Assembly: GCA_002946415.1 (NCBI GenBank)
Contig: NJPS01000076.1
Location: 992,001-1,056,000, forward strand
Direction of reading: 5' to 3'
DNA length: 64,000 nucleotides
Source: Rutstroemia sp. NJR-2017a BVV2
Lineage: Eukaryota; Ascomycota; Leotiomycetes; Helotiales; Rutstroemiaceae
Positions 31,763 to 42,800 of this stretch are shown here, in pieces. The notes beneath the pieces are model-generated. The model saw only the letters and a list, made by a program, of their open reading frames with translations. It was not told the origin of the DNA and made no database searches. The stretch's first letter is position 1; each line of letters opens with the position of its first letter. A program made the translations under genes and the position numbers.

Positions 31763-34700
31763 ATGGCTCAATCTGCACAAGATCGTGATATCCTCCCAGA
31801 CACCATCAAGCCATTCCACTATGCGCTGTCTATCTACGATATCGAGTTAGGTGGTGGGTTCAGCTATCAAGGGACTGTCGACATCCATTCCAAGATCACC
31901 CGTGCAACCAAAGAGATTACTTTAAACTCGCATTTATTGAAAGTGCACGAAGCAGAAGTAACTTTGGATGCTGGAAAGACCTCTCAGTCTATCAAATCTA
32001 CTGGCACCTCTTATGATAGCAAAGCGCAACGTGTCACCCTGAGCTTTCCAGATGAGCTCCAGACTTCCGAGAGCGCGTGTTTGACCATCAAATTCCAAGG
32101 AACTATCAACAATGACATGGCTGGCTTTTACTATTCAAAGTACAAGCCAAAGGTTACCCAGGCTGCGTCCGTGCCCAAGGTCGATGATTTCCATTGTATG
32201 TTCAGTACTCAATTTGAGTCCTCGGATGCTCGTAGGGCCTTCCCATGCTTTGATGAGCCCAACCTGAAAGCGACTTTCGACTTTGAGATTGAAACTCCCA
32301 AGGATCAAGTTGCGCTCAGTAACATGCCCGAAAAAGGTTCAAGAGAGTCCAAGGATGGACTCCATTTCGTCTCGTTTGAAAGAACACCCGTGATGAGTAC
32401 GTATCTCCTCGCCTGGGCAATGGGGGATTTCGAGTACGTTGAAGACTATACGAAGCGCAAATATAATGGGAAAGCCATTCCTGTCCGTGTCTATACTACC
32501 AGAGGCTTGATTGACCAAGCTCAATATGCATTGGAGCATGCTCCCAAGACCATCGACTTCCTTTCTGAAAGCTTCGATTTGGATTATCCTCTTCCCAAGG
32601 CGGATCTCCTTGCTGTTCATGAATTTGTAAGTCTCTTTGCTTCCCTTTTCGTCATACCTTCCTGTGCGCGGATATAAATCTATGCCTGCACCGCACGCAG
32701 GGCATATCTTAACACGCTATATTATCCGTGCTGCCATCGCAATCAGCCCATCTATAATTCTAAGTTTGGACCCTATCATCGTCGTTGAGATTACCTGCAC
32801 TGTAGCTTCTTCTTAAAAAAAGACCTCATGCTAACTATTCGTATAGTCACATGGAGCGTAAGTTTCCTCCTTTGGATTTCGAAATGGTGATTCCCATAAC
32901 TCTTCAATCTGCTAACAATTTCTGTGTAGTATGGAAAACTGGGGCCTTGTCAGTCTTATGTATGATACACCTTGCGCCGAGTTGGTTACTGACGTATCCA
33001 GGTTACCTACCGCACTACAGCCGTACTATTCGACGAAAAGACATCGGATATTAGATTCAAGAATAGAATTGCATACGTTGTCGCTCACGAGCTTGCTCAT
33101 CAGTGGTTTGGTAATCTTGTTACAATGGACTGGTGGAGTGAGTTATGGCTCAATGAAGGTTTTGCTACCTGGGTTGGATGGTTAGCAGTAGATCACTTTC
33201 ATCCTGATTGGAATGTATGGTCTCAGTTTGTAGCTGAGAGTATGCAAACCGTACTCAACCTCGACTCATTACGCAGTTCCCACCCGATTCATGTTGCAGT
33301 TAGGGACGCCTTGGACGTCGATCAGATCTTCGATACGATCAGTTATCTCAAAGGTTCCTCTGTTCTACGAATGTTGTCCACCCATTTAGGTCAAAAGACC
33401 TTCTTAAAAGGTGTATCGGACTACCTGAAAGCCCATGCTTATGGAAACGCTACCAGTCAAGATCTGTGGGCAGCTATAAGTAATGCTTCGGGCGAGGACA
33501 TCAAAGCCTTGATGGATCCCTGGATTAACACTATTGGATATCCAGTCATCACTGTGACCGAAGAACCTGGACAAATTGGTCTCAAGCAAAGCAGATATCT
33601 CTCCACAGGAGACGTGAAGCCTGAAGACGACGAAACCGTTTGGTGGGTTCCATTGGATTTACAAGGAAAGTCCGGAAGCAAAGAAGTAGTCAAGATTAGT
33701 TTCTTGCAGAAGGAAGATACGATAAGAGATATTGACGACTCTTTCTACAAGATCAATGCAGATAACGCTGGCTATTACCGTGTCAATTACCCGCCATCCA
33801 GATTAGCTAAGCTAGGAACGCAGTTCAACCGCCTTGAACTTAGCGACAAAATCGGTAAGTTAAGTTCGTTTTTCTTGTAAGTTTCTGAAACTGATTCCCT
33901 TGACAGGGTTGATTGGTGATGCCGGTCATCTGGCAATCTCGGGAGAAGCAAGCGCAACTGCTTTCTTGTCCCTCGTCGAGAGTTTGTCTGGCGAATCCGA
34001 TTACTATGTTTGGACCAAGATCTTACAGCCTTGTGGAACCATAAAGTCGATATTTGCAGACGAAACCCAGATCCTTGACGGCATGAAAGCTTTCATCCTG
34101 AAGCTGGTCAGCTCTGCAGCTGAAAATATTGGTTGGGAGCAGCCAGCAGATGAAGACTTCTTGAAATCACGACTTCGACCACTATTGATTCAGTCAGCTG
34201 GTATCAATGGGCATAAGGAGTAAGTTTGAGAGGTTGTCTGGATATGTTGTACAGCTTTAACATAGTGTAGTATCATTACCGAAGCCAAGCGACGCTTCAA
34301 TCTATACATGAGTGGCGAGGATAGGTCCGTCATAGCTCCAAGTCTTCGAGGGGCCATCTTCGGCATATCTGTTCGAAATGGCGGTAGGGCCGAATATGAT
34401 GCACTTAAGAAGGAGTGGTATGAAACAACTTCCGTGGATGGTAAAGAGATTATTCTTCGCGAAATGGGCAGAGTTCAAGATCCGGAGCTTGTTTCGGATT
34501 ACTTTGAATTCCTGTTTAAAGAAGTTCCTACGCAAGACACCCATACTGGAGCGGTTGCTTTGGCTTCCAACTCGAAAACTCGCTACCAGCTTTGGGAATA
34601 CATCCAAAAGCATTTCGACCCTATCAAGGAGAGATTGTAAGTAATTCCAAAGATTAATTCTTTTCATTTCCATACCTTAGAGAATGAAAATGTTAACTTC

Positions 34701-34934
34701 GTTATCAGGTCTGCAAACATGGTGGTTTTTGATCGCTTCCTTAAGGTCAGTTTGACCAATTTCGCTGACGAAAAGGTCAATGATGAAATTCGAAACTTCT
34801 TCAAAGATAAGGACAATAGAGGGTATGACCGTACATTGGCAATCGTAGAGGATCTCATTCGAAGTCGCGCAGCTATGAAGAGTAGAGATAGAGATGTTAT
34901 TTTGGAATGGTTGAAGACTAACGGGTATTGTTGA
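31763..34934 (+). CDS. M1-family zinc aminopeptidase (Ape2/Aap1, puromycin-sensitive type)
   Basis: Seven exons (31763-32626, 32847-32857, 32930-32948, 33002-33854, 33907-34219, 34271-34636, 34709-34934) give 883 aa, matching cytosolic M1 enzymes. They trim N-terminal residues from peptides. The substrate-recognition motif GAMEN (291-295) is assembled from an 11-nt and a 19-nt exon. The zinc site is HELAH (327-331) plus Glu350 in WLNEGF, the expected HExxH-x18-E. The N-terminal part shows FPCFDEPNLKATF, and the C-terminal ERAP1-like helical domain is complete (ending LEWLKTNGYC). No signal peptide is seen, so it is likely cytosolic, possibly also vacuolar as in yeast Ape2. All phases agree across six introns, and the largest intron is the first (220 nt). 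Secure. Confidence 0.96.
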
Positions 34935-35326
34935 TTTATGATCGGTTTAATCTGTATCGATGCGGACTCAGTTTGCATGTATCAGGAGTTAAGCTCGAAA
35001 AGATGATTTTAGTCGTCTGAGAAATATCAAATGCATTGTCCTTTGATGAAAGCAGTAAATGTCCAGATTGTTCGAATACACTTCATTGCAATCCTCAAAT
35101 GGACAGGTACGTTGAAAGCATTGAAGGTAGCCACAGAGCCAAAAGAGCAAAGGTCGTTTCTTCATTGTTAGAAATATCTAGTAATACAAGGTCAGAAATA
35201 GATGATACCGTAAAGTTACAGTATCACATCTCATACAATCATAAATATAACTCATCATACTTCCCCACCCCTTTGTCTTCCCAGCCCTCCGCCTCGTCCT
35301 CAATCTCGCTCTTCTAATCCTACAAC
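34935..35326. other. Convergent 3' flanks of aminopeptidase and secreted cysteine-rich protein
   Basis: About 390 bases between two stop codons facing each other. Nothing further is recognised. Confidence 0.5.
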
Positions 35327-36049
35327 CTATCCTTCCTTATTGCCACTCCCCTTTCTCTCCCTTGTTCCCCCCAAACCCCATCTTACCCCAACCCTTTCAC
35401 CCCATCTCCCCCTACACCTTCGTATTAACCCCCCCTCACACGCACTCAACGCCAACGAACACGCCGTGATCGTCCCCGCGTTCCCTCCCGCCCCATTCAA
35501 ACACCCCAAAAACTCCCCCACACAACCTACCGACCCGACCGCCGACCCACCATGGTGGTCCGCGCAGGGAATAGCTGTATCTGTCGTTGTCTCCGCGTCA
35601 CCATCATCAGACTCCGCAACTTTACTCAGCGCTGCTCCTAACTTGTGTTTGAGGTGCGCGAGCCCGAGGAGTGTGCGTTTTTTGGTGTTGGCGGCGGTTT
35701 CGCAGGAGGCGAGGGAGAGGGAACTTGGGGGTGTGTTAGTTGGGTTCTAGAGGTTTGGCGTGTCTGGTTGTGGATTTGTATATAGAGGGATCTTGGCAAA
35801 TGGGAAAAAGGAAAAGGAAACGTACCATGCGGTTATCTGACCTGCGTCTCCGGCTGCGGCTTGCATGCAGGTGTTGTATGTGCTGATGCAGGCGACGGAG
35901 CTGGAGACGCTGCCGGAGGTGGTATTGGTTATGCAGGTGTTGTATCCGATGTCGGAGGAGGAGGAGGAGGTGGTGGTGGTGGTTGGGAGAGCAAAGGTGG
36001 CTGTGGTAAGGAGGAGGGGAAGGAGGGCGGATGTGAGTTGGAAGTGCAT
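35327..36049 (-). CDS. Small secreted cysteine-rich protein with a duplicated four-cysteine module
   Basis: Two exons, 36049-35826 and 35723-35327, give about 206 aa. The start MHFQLTSALLPLLLTTATFA is a clear signal peptide, followed by a Thr/Ser-rich spacer. Using acceptor CAAG at 35724, the junction creates a Cys codon and gives ITAC-SLSLASCE, which is repeated later as ITACSLALSACE. Both modules have exact C-x6-C-x13-C-x6-C spacing (first CISTYNTC, second CVGEFLGC). The matching halves are strong evidence for the splice. The linker between them is charged. The last about 35 residues (after SALSACE-like end) are Arg/Gly-rich and may be mis-modelled: another intron or stop is possible. I do not recognise the family. 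An extracellular role such as surface protein or effector is inference from secretion and cysteines only. Confidence 0.7.
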
Positions 36050-38220
36050 TTTGGAGGGCTGAAATGGGTGCTGTTGCTGGTTGACTGGTTGACTGGTTGG
36101 GTGTGGTGTGGTATGTGGTTGGCGAGAGAAGGGTATATCAAATTCTTGTGTGTTTGAAGCGTGGTGATTGAAGAGGCCGTATATCGATGAAGGCGTTGAT
36201 CATTTTATACAATACTGGAGGTAGATGGATTGATATCGAAAACAGAGAGAGAAGCTAATCTTGCTCTTCAAAATCATCCATCTCAACGACTACCCTCCTC
36301 CATATATACACAAATCCTCCCCCGTCACTCACTACTCTCCCCTTTCGCCTTATACTTCCCGTCAGCGTCAACAATCTTAATCATTAAGCATAAAATCTTC
36401 GTAGCCTCGCTCTCGTGCACCAAATAGATAGCCCCCGACAACAGCATCATTGCCATCTTGCTTTCCTCTAATGCATCTCGCATTACATCATTGCCTGGTC
36501 GAAGGCTATAATAATAATGCTAAGCATTTTACCCCTCAGTTCGCAAGCACTTGCTTGTATGCAGGAATAGCTTATTGAGACCCCCTCTTCCCTCCTGCCC
36601 TCCTCTTGCGACCTGGTTAAGCAGTTGATATACGTCACCGGTTCAGGTCAAGGTCCAGGTGCAAGTCCTGTGGTGACTCGCCCGCCAGCGCTACTTGCCC
36701 GTACCATCATCATGTCCACACCAATACCACCTTGCTTTTACCTTTTCTCATCCTCTACTGCCTCCCTTCACAGCTAAGATTATCAGATGAATATCCGTCC
36801 TCTCCAAAATAACATCATCGAACCATCAAAATCCCCAAATAAACAACTAGTCTCGCATCGCAAAACACGCTTCACGTTTCGGAATCCGTGCTGAAGTATA
36901 TATCAGATCGAGCCGACAAGCACGATAAGCGATGCGAGCAGTAAATAATGCGAATAGACACAGACATACAGACATCGTGCAATGATGCGGGGAGCCAGGC
37001 TGTCAATGCATGGGTAGACTGAGCGTGGGATATCGGATGAAGATGAAACGATGAAACGGACTCGATGACATGATAACCAGCCGGACGGGCCGACTCAGCA
37101 GGTAAGATGATGGAGTTATTTAACCATCAATTCACTTCCGAGACGTTCCCAAATTCGCTGTTTTGCTCAGGACTTCCAAGCTTTTGAGTCGCCAAGGACA
37201 CGGCTGTACGAGGGAAACGAGTGTTGACGACGAACCTCACTTCTTGCTCTCATTCTCTGCAAACCTCACTTGGGACGGAAAGAATCACAATATTTACGCA
37301 CCGGCAATCAAATGAAAGCACAATTGACCAGATAAGTCTTCATTCATACTTCATACATTATGAGTAACCCCTCGACTCGAAAATAATCCTAAGTTGACAA
37401 GCTGTCAACATTGACAGCCAAAAGGCTCCGTTATCCCCCTCAACTACATTATCCTCCCAGATTTTCTTCATCCATTTGCGAAAGGCAAAGTCTTTGTGTT
37501 GATCTCATCCTCTGGCCTTGTTCAGGCCTTTTCTTCCAATGCTCTCTAGACCCCCAAGAAGTATAAGATGGAAATTGGATGGGTAAGTAGAGAAGAGATC
37601 TGCAAAGGTTGAGGGATCGGGTATATTCAAAATAAACGCCTTCTTTCGTCTTTCATATCGTTCCTCCATGTCCATTTCCACACCCATACCCTTTTTTTCT
37701 GAATGTCCACTCAGATAATTTCACAATTCCGATTCCTCTCCATCCCAAGAAATGCAAGAGGCATCCGTGTAACTCCGCCAGCGCACAGAACCCGAGCATG
37801 CCACTTTTCTGTAAAACAAAATCCCATGTTAACGATTTGAAAGTCAACAGGTGAGGTATCCGAAAGCAATAAACAAAAGAAATTGAAGATCATCGACTCC
37901 GAAAGTAAAAAAGATGAGCTGTAGAGTAGACACCAGGTGGTTTTCTAATAAGACACGGATCCGTTGTGCGGAATAGGGATATTTGCTGGGTAGATTTCCT
38001 GAAAGAAAGTAAAGTATGATGAATGTAAATGGATATTGGCGATAGCACCGTTGCCTGAACGACGACTTAATCTCCGAACGAGTGTGGGTGGAGAAAGTCG
38101 TATCAAGTCGGTTGAACTAACATTGAGAAGAGGTCGTTGTGGATTTTGAGTCCCTCGAAGCGGCAGTGTGATGCCAGCTCATGTTGTTCCCAAACCATTC
38201 AATGGTCAGTATTAAGAGAT
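36050..38220. other. Intergenic, upstream of the secreted protein and 3' of the bHLH gene
   Basis: About 2.2 kb. A CT-rich strand near 36230-36480 and A/T-rich stretches are present. No reading frame, RNA or repeat is supportable. Confidence 0.5.
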
Positions 38221-39852
38221 CTAGAAACGAGAATCTCGGAAACCATTAGCACGGCCGACCTCCGACTGGTACTGAACTCCACTCATGGACTCCGGTTGAG
38301 ACAGTCCACGAAGGGGCGGAAGCTGCTCGTTGCGCTGCTGGTAGGAAGCCCTTGGTGCGTATCCATCGGGGTATGCGTTCATGTCGACGTGTGATGTACC
38401 ATTCTGTGGTATTGTGGTGAAGCCGTTCATAGTTGACTGGTGATTATTCGTTCCCATTTGACTGAGTTCGTTTCTGAGTTGCGAGTTCTCTAGGCGAATC
38501 ACATTACTTTCTCGTCGAAGATTCTCCACCTCTACTTGGCTGCTGTATAATTTGTCTTGCAACTCATTGATACGTTTCGTTTGTGCATTGTGTTCCGCAA
38601 TAGCTATAATATGGTTAACACAACACCAAAATTGAGGCTTTAATACCCTTTCGTACCTTTGGTTAAAATTTCCCACTTGCTAGCCTTGGAGCCCCTCTCT
38701 TGGGGCATCAGATCTCTAAGGTTCTCGAAAAGTTCCTTCATCTCTGTTCGTCTTTTACGCTCAGCAAGTTTGTGACTGACACGCAGCTCTGGTGTTCTAC
38801 TGTAAGGCTGTCCGTTGTTGGGCGAGTCGGCATCCTCCGATTGCAAGTCGGATATCTGACGAGTTTGTAAAGAGTGATGATGATGAGATACACCATGGAA
38901 TTCAGAGGAAGCTCTTGACAGTCGGAAATCTGATGGCATACCATCTTCCAACCTTCGCTGACCTGCTGGTAGGCGAGATTCTGTGGTGAACTGACTGCTC
39001 GCCACAGATTCCGCAATGCTGCTTCGCCTTGAGTCCAAAAATGAAGTCCCCACTCTGCTAGGTGTATCATCATGACGAGATCGAGATACAGACGGTATCC
39101 TATGCACTTCCTCTTCGGGGAACGCCCAAGCTTGTCCTTTAGTCGGTTCTGCTGCACGGGCAATATTACCAGTTGCTGGGCCAGTAATTGCAGGGGCTGT
39201 CTTGGGGATGGCACTTTTGGGAGATAATGGTTCTGGTAATCGTTGTGGCTGGTAGCTGTTCGAGAAACGAGGATTCGATAGGCGGTCTGCAGGGTTCCCA
39301 GGATTGCGTTGCTGCTGGAGAGTACTTTGAATCGACGTTGTTGACTGATTATTACTGGCATATGGAGAATTTAACCTCAAATCGCCGAAATTATGTCCGA
39401 GTCGTGAGTCGACACTTTCGCGTCGAGAATCTCCGTTCATTGAGAGTGCGCCCAGACCTGACCCATAAGATTGCCGGTTTAATTGACCTGCCATTGATTG
39501 TTCGCTCGAGGGAGAAACCATGGATGCGACGCTCATGCCTCCAGAAGCGGGAGAGGTTATTTGCTGACTGCCAATGTGGTTCGCGATGGGCGAAGGGCTC
39601 ATATCCGTGCTTGAGGAGTGATAGAGAGAGGATGGGGTCATGATCGCTTCGCCATTCGACATTTGGGAATTGTCTGTGATCGGTTTGTGTCAGTGGAAGT
39701 AGAAAAATGCAGCATACGAAGGGTCAGCACTCACGTTTGGAAGACGAGTCCAAATTAGAATAATAAGCTGAGTCTCTGTTGTCCTCTGGCTCATTCATCA
39801 CACCCGCCAAGCCAGCTGGCAGTTTGGTAGATGGTGGACGTGAATCCATCAT
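38221..39852 (-). CDS. bHLH transcription factor with adjoining coiled coil
   Basis: Three exons (39852-39735, 39673-38657, 38603-38221), with 61- and 53-nt introns, give 505 aa. The first 335 residues are Ser/Pro/Gln-rich and likely disordered. The bHLH runs from about residue 338: basic region VSHKLAERKRRTEMKELF, with His, Glu and Arg placed as in E-box-binding proteins, then LRDLMPQERGSKASKWEILTKAIAEH. Intron 2 splits helix 2 (LTK-AIAEH). A leucine/asparagine-rich heptad region, RINELQDKLYSSQVEVENLR, follows directly as a zipper-like dimerisation segment. The nucleus is expected. Which fungal bHLH subclass this is cannot be settled by eye. The first of two adjacent ATGs was taken. The leader is probably long because the next upstream gene is nearly 9 kb away. 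Confidence 0.9.
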
Positions 39853-42800
39853 GGTTGTCTGATCGTCGCAATGGCTCGCTCCTGATTGCTTATCTTTTGT
39901 TCTAAATCGAGTCGCGGGGTGTTCTTAATTTAGAGCCCAGAGAAAAGCGAGAATCGCAAATCGCAATTGAGTCAGCGTAAGCTCAATGGAGAGTGGTCCA
40001 GAGGATTGACAATACGGCTGTATGCGCGAGAGACTCGAGGAGGGTGGAAAAGCGAGGCCTGGGTATCGTGAGGATTCCTGTCAGACCGAGATAATAAGTC
40101 AAGTTGCGTCTGCAAGGGAGAAGTGAATAGTTTTTGGGCGGTGCTCGGGTCCTCGCGTAGACTGGAAGGATAGACTCGGTGGCTAGTCTTTTAGTGGAAC
40201 CTTTGTCGACCCAAATGCCTCGGGGCTGGTGAATAAAAGCTATTTGTTGAGAAGAAGAGAGCGGGAAGATAGCAAGATAGTACGATAGTAAATAGATAGC
40301 AGTAGATTTAGCCTTGATTGAAAAGAGCGGAGGATATATCGTCGAGAAGTCGGGTTGTGGTGGTGAGGGTATATATGTAGGTTTGTGATGTCTGTAGGTA
40401 AAGGTCGAAAAAGTGTGTCGTTGTACTGTGGGCTGAGTATAAGAGAAGTCTCCAGTTAGGCCGGACAGCCAGCCCGTAATGTCAGACAAGAGAAGAAGCT
40501 AGGAGGGAGTAGTGATTGACCGTTGATTTCGCGTCGACGGCGACTTCGAGTTGAAGGTCAGTTCGAGTTTGACTTCGGGGTTGATTGCGAATTCCCGTCG
40601 TAGTATCAGCTCCTATTCCTGTTGCTGTTGCTGTTCCAGTCCAAATCGCCAGTGCAAGATTGCCCTTCACCAGTCTACTAGATTCCTGATCCACTTTCAG
40701 TTTGTCGGACTCCAGATTATATGATGTTTCCCTCTCCCCAAGAAAAATAGCGGTGGCTGCTGGCTGCTGGATGCCAGAAGACGGACAACGGACAGTTTTC
40801 TTGAGTGCAGTTGCGGTCGATGGGGACGTTACAATGGACTGGGGGAATTTGTACCCAGGCAGGTAGCAGGCAGGTAGTCAGCTCTTTAAGTGCAAGTGCA
40901 CGTTCGGGAAGAAAGTTGAAAGGGCCGCCAAAATGTGGATTTGCGTGGATGGTGGATTTGTGGATTGGATTGGGTGTGTGGGTTGTGGGTTACAGTACCT
41001 TCTACAAGGGGAGGTGTAGGGTCAAGGTCCAAGGTCTGAGGTCTAAGGTCTAGTGCTGTGCTGTAAATGTGTACGCACACGGGCAACGGCTAACCAAGAA
41101 GGATGGGTCTGGCATGTACAGTAGTCTACGGAGTAGATAGGTAGGGCTCGTAGGATTATTGTGCTGAGAGTCTTTTCGTTGGACGTTCCTTTCGCTCTTG
41201 CTGATTCTCATCTCAGTCTTGCTCTCCTTTTTTGTCGATGAAGGAAGAGAGAGGGCACAACTTGCAAGCGTGTAACTGCCAGAACAGGTATCTGTCACTT
41301 CGACTCGTCGCTCATTAACAGACAGTCTTTGCTGGCCAAGACGGTGGAGCAAGGCAATTCAATAAAGTTAACTGTGCAAGAGACGGACGCGGTATATGAT
41401 GGGAAGTACTATACAGAGCAGAGCTACAAGTTATGTAAATATCCGAAATCTATCTAACCTTAGTACTTAAGGGGGAATATATTGCTCGGGAAGATATGGA
41501 TCCATACCCAGCTAGGTAGGTATAGTGTACCATATTCCCTCCTCGCTCCCGTATATTCATCCATGGCGTAAATTATAGACTCCTACAACCTACGACTGAT
41601 GGTTAGGATTTGTTTGCGGTGAAATAAAATAAGCATTAGAACTGAAGCCCTCCCCTTCACTCCTAACACTCCTCTGGTCATTTTTGATACCCCGACTAAA
41701 CTATTATCGACACTAGTTCCTGATTTGGGAACATACCTTCCCCCCCCCCGAAGAATTATCGGACGATTCCATCAAGAAAAGATCACCAGTATACTTCCCT
41801 CCCGAGGGCGCCCTGGCCCCACGAAATCTCTATCAAAAATTATCCGGTGATAGATCTAGTCACTATCCTCCAACTGGGAACATATCTGAATGCGATGAGA
41901 GCCCATAAAATCTTTTGCGTTAGCTTTCCAGATAGACGTGAGTTCTCTTAATAATTTCACTCCTGTCCTGTTCACTCCGTGTACGAAGTATACTGTGTGC
42001 TCCAAGTGCGGATACCAAGTGCGGATACCAAGATGCCTGTCGTTCTTCTTTGCAGCGCGCATAGCGTGCATGCAAGTTACTCTACGTATGCATTGGGGTC
42101 ACGATGTTGAACGATCTGAAGAAATATTCTCCTGTACCGCATCTATGTAATGCCGTCTTCACCATGCGCGGTATTCGATATGCGGCCCGTCGTCTGTATG
42201 TACATGATAGATTCCGTGCCGCAATACTTTACTATACTCCGCCCGAGATCTTCATCAATATTAACTCCAGAATGCGTTGCTCATAAGTGTGCCGTAGTTT
42301 AACTTTCATGTCAGCCACACTGCATCGTGCGGGTTCTAAAAGTTCATTGGAGGAAGGAACAGATATTGTGCTTACTTGGACCACATAATCTATGGTTGCC
42401 ACTTTTTTCCCCTCTTCCTTTCCTCTCTGCACTGTACTGTATTAATTCCAGCTGGATCTGGATCATGTGTTGCTTCTCCGAGTCCATAGTCTGGTGAGGC
42501 ATGCTGCAGGTCTCGCAAAGCTACATGCTACATGGCAAGTAGATAATGTCTTTGGCGTGGTCCAAGCCATCTTTGTTGATTCCCCGGTATATCACTGATC
42601 AGAAACAGATGTGCCAAGGTATTGCAGGGATTCCTGGGTCTTTGTGGCAAGCTCTTCTTGTTGTCTAGCAGCAATTCATTCTGTAGCAGCTGCTACTGTT
42701 TCGTTTGGAAAGCACAAAGTACAACTTGTTGATGACCATGCTAACTCTGTGCCACTTACCACGAGATTTCATACCCTCAACGGTTGTCGAGAGTACCAAC

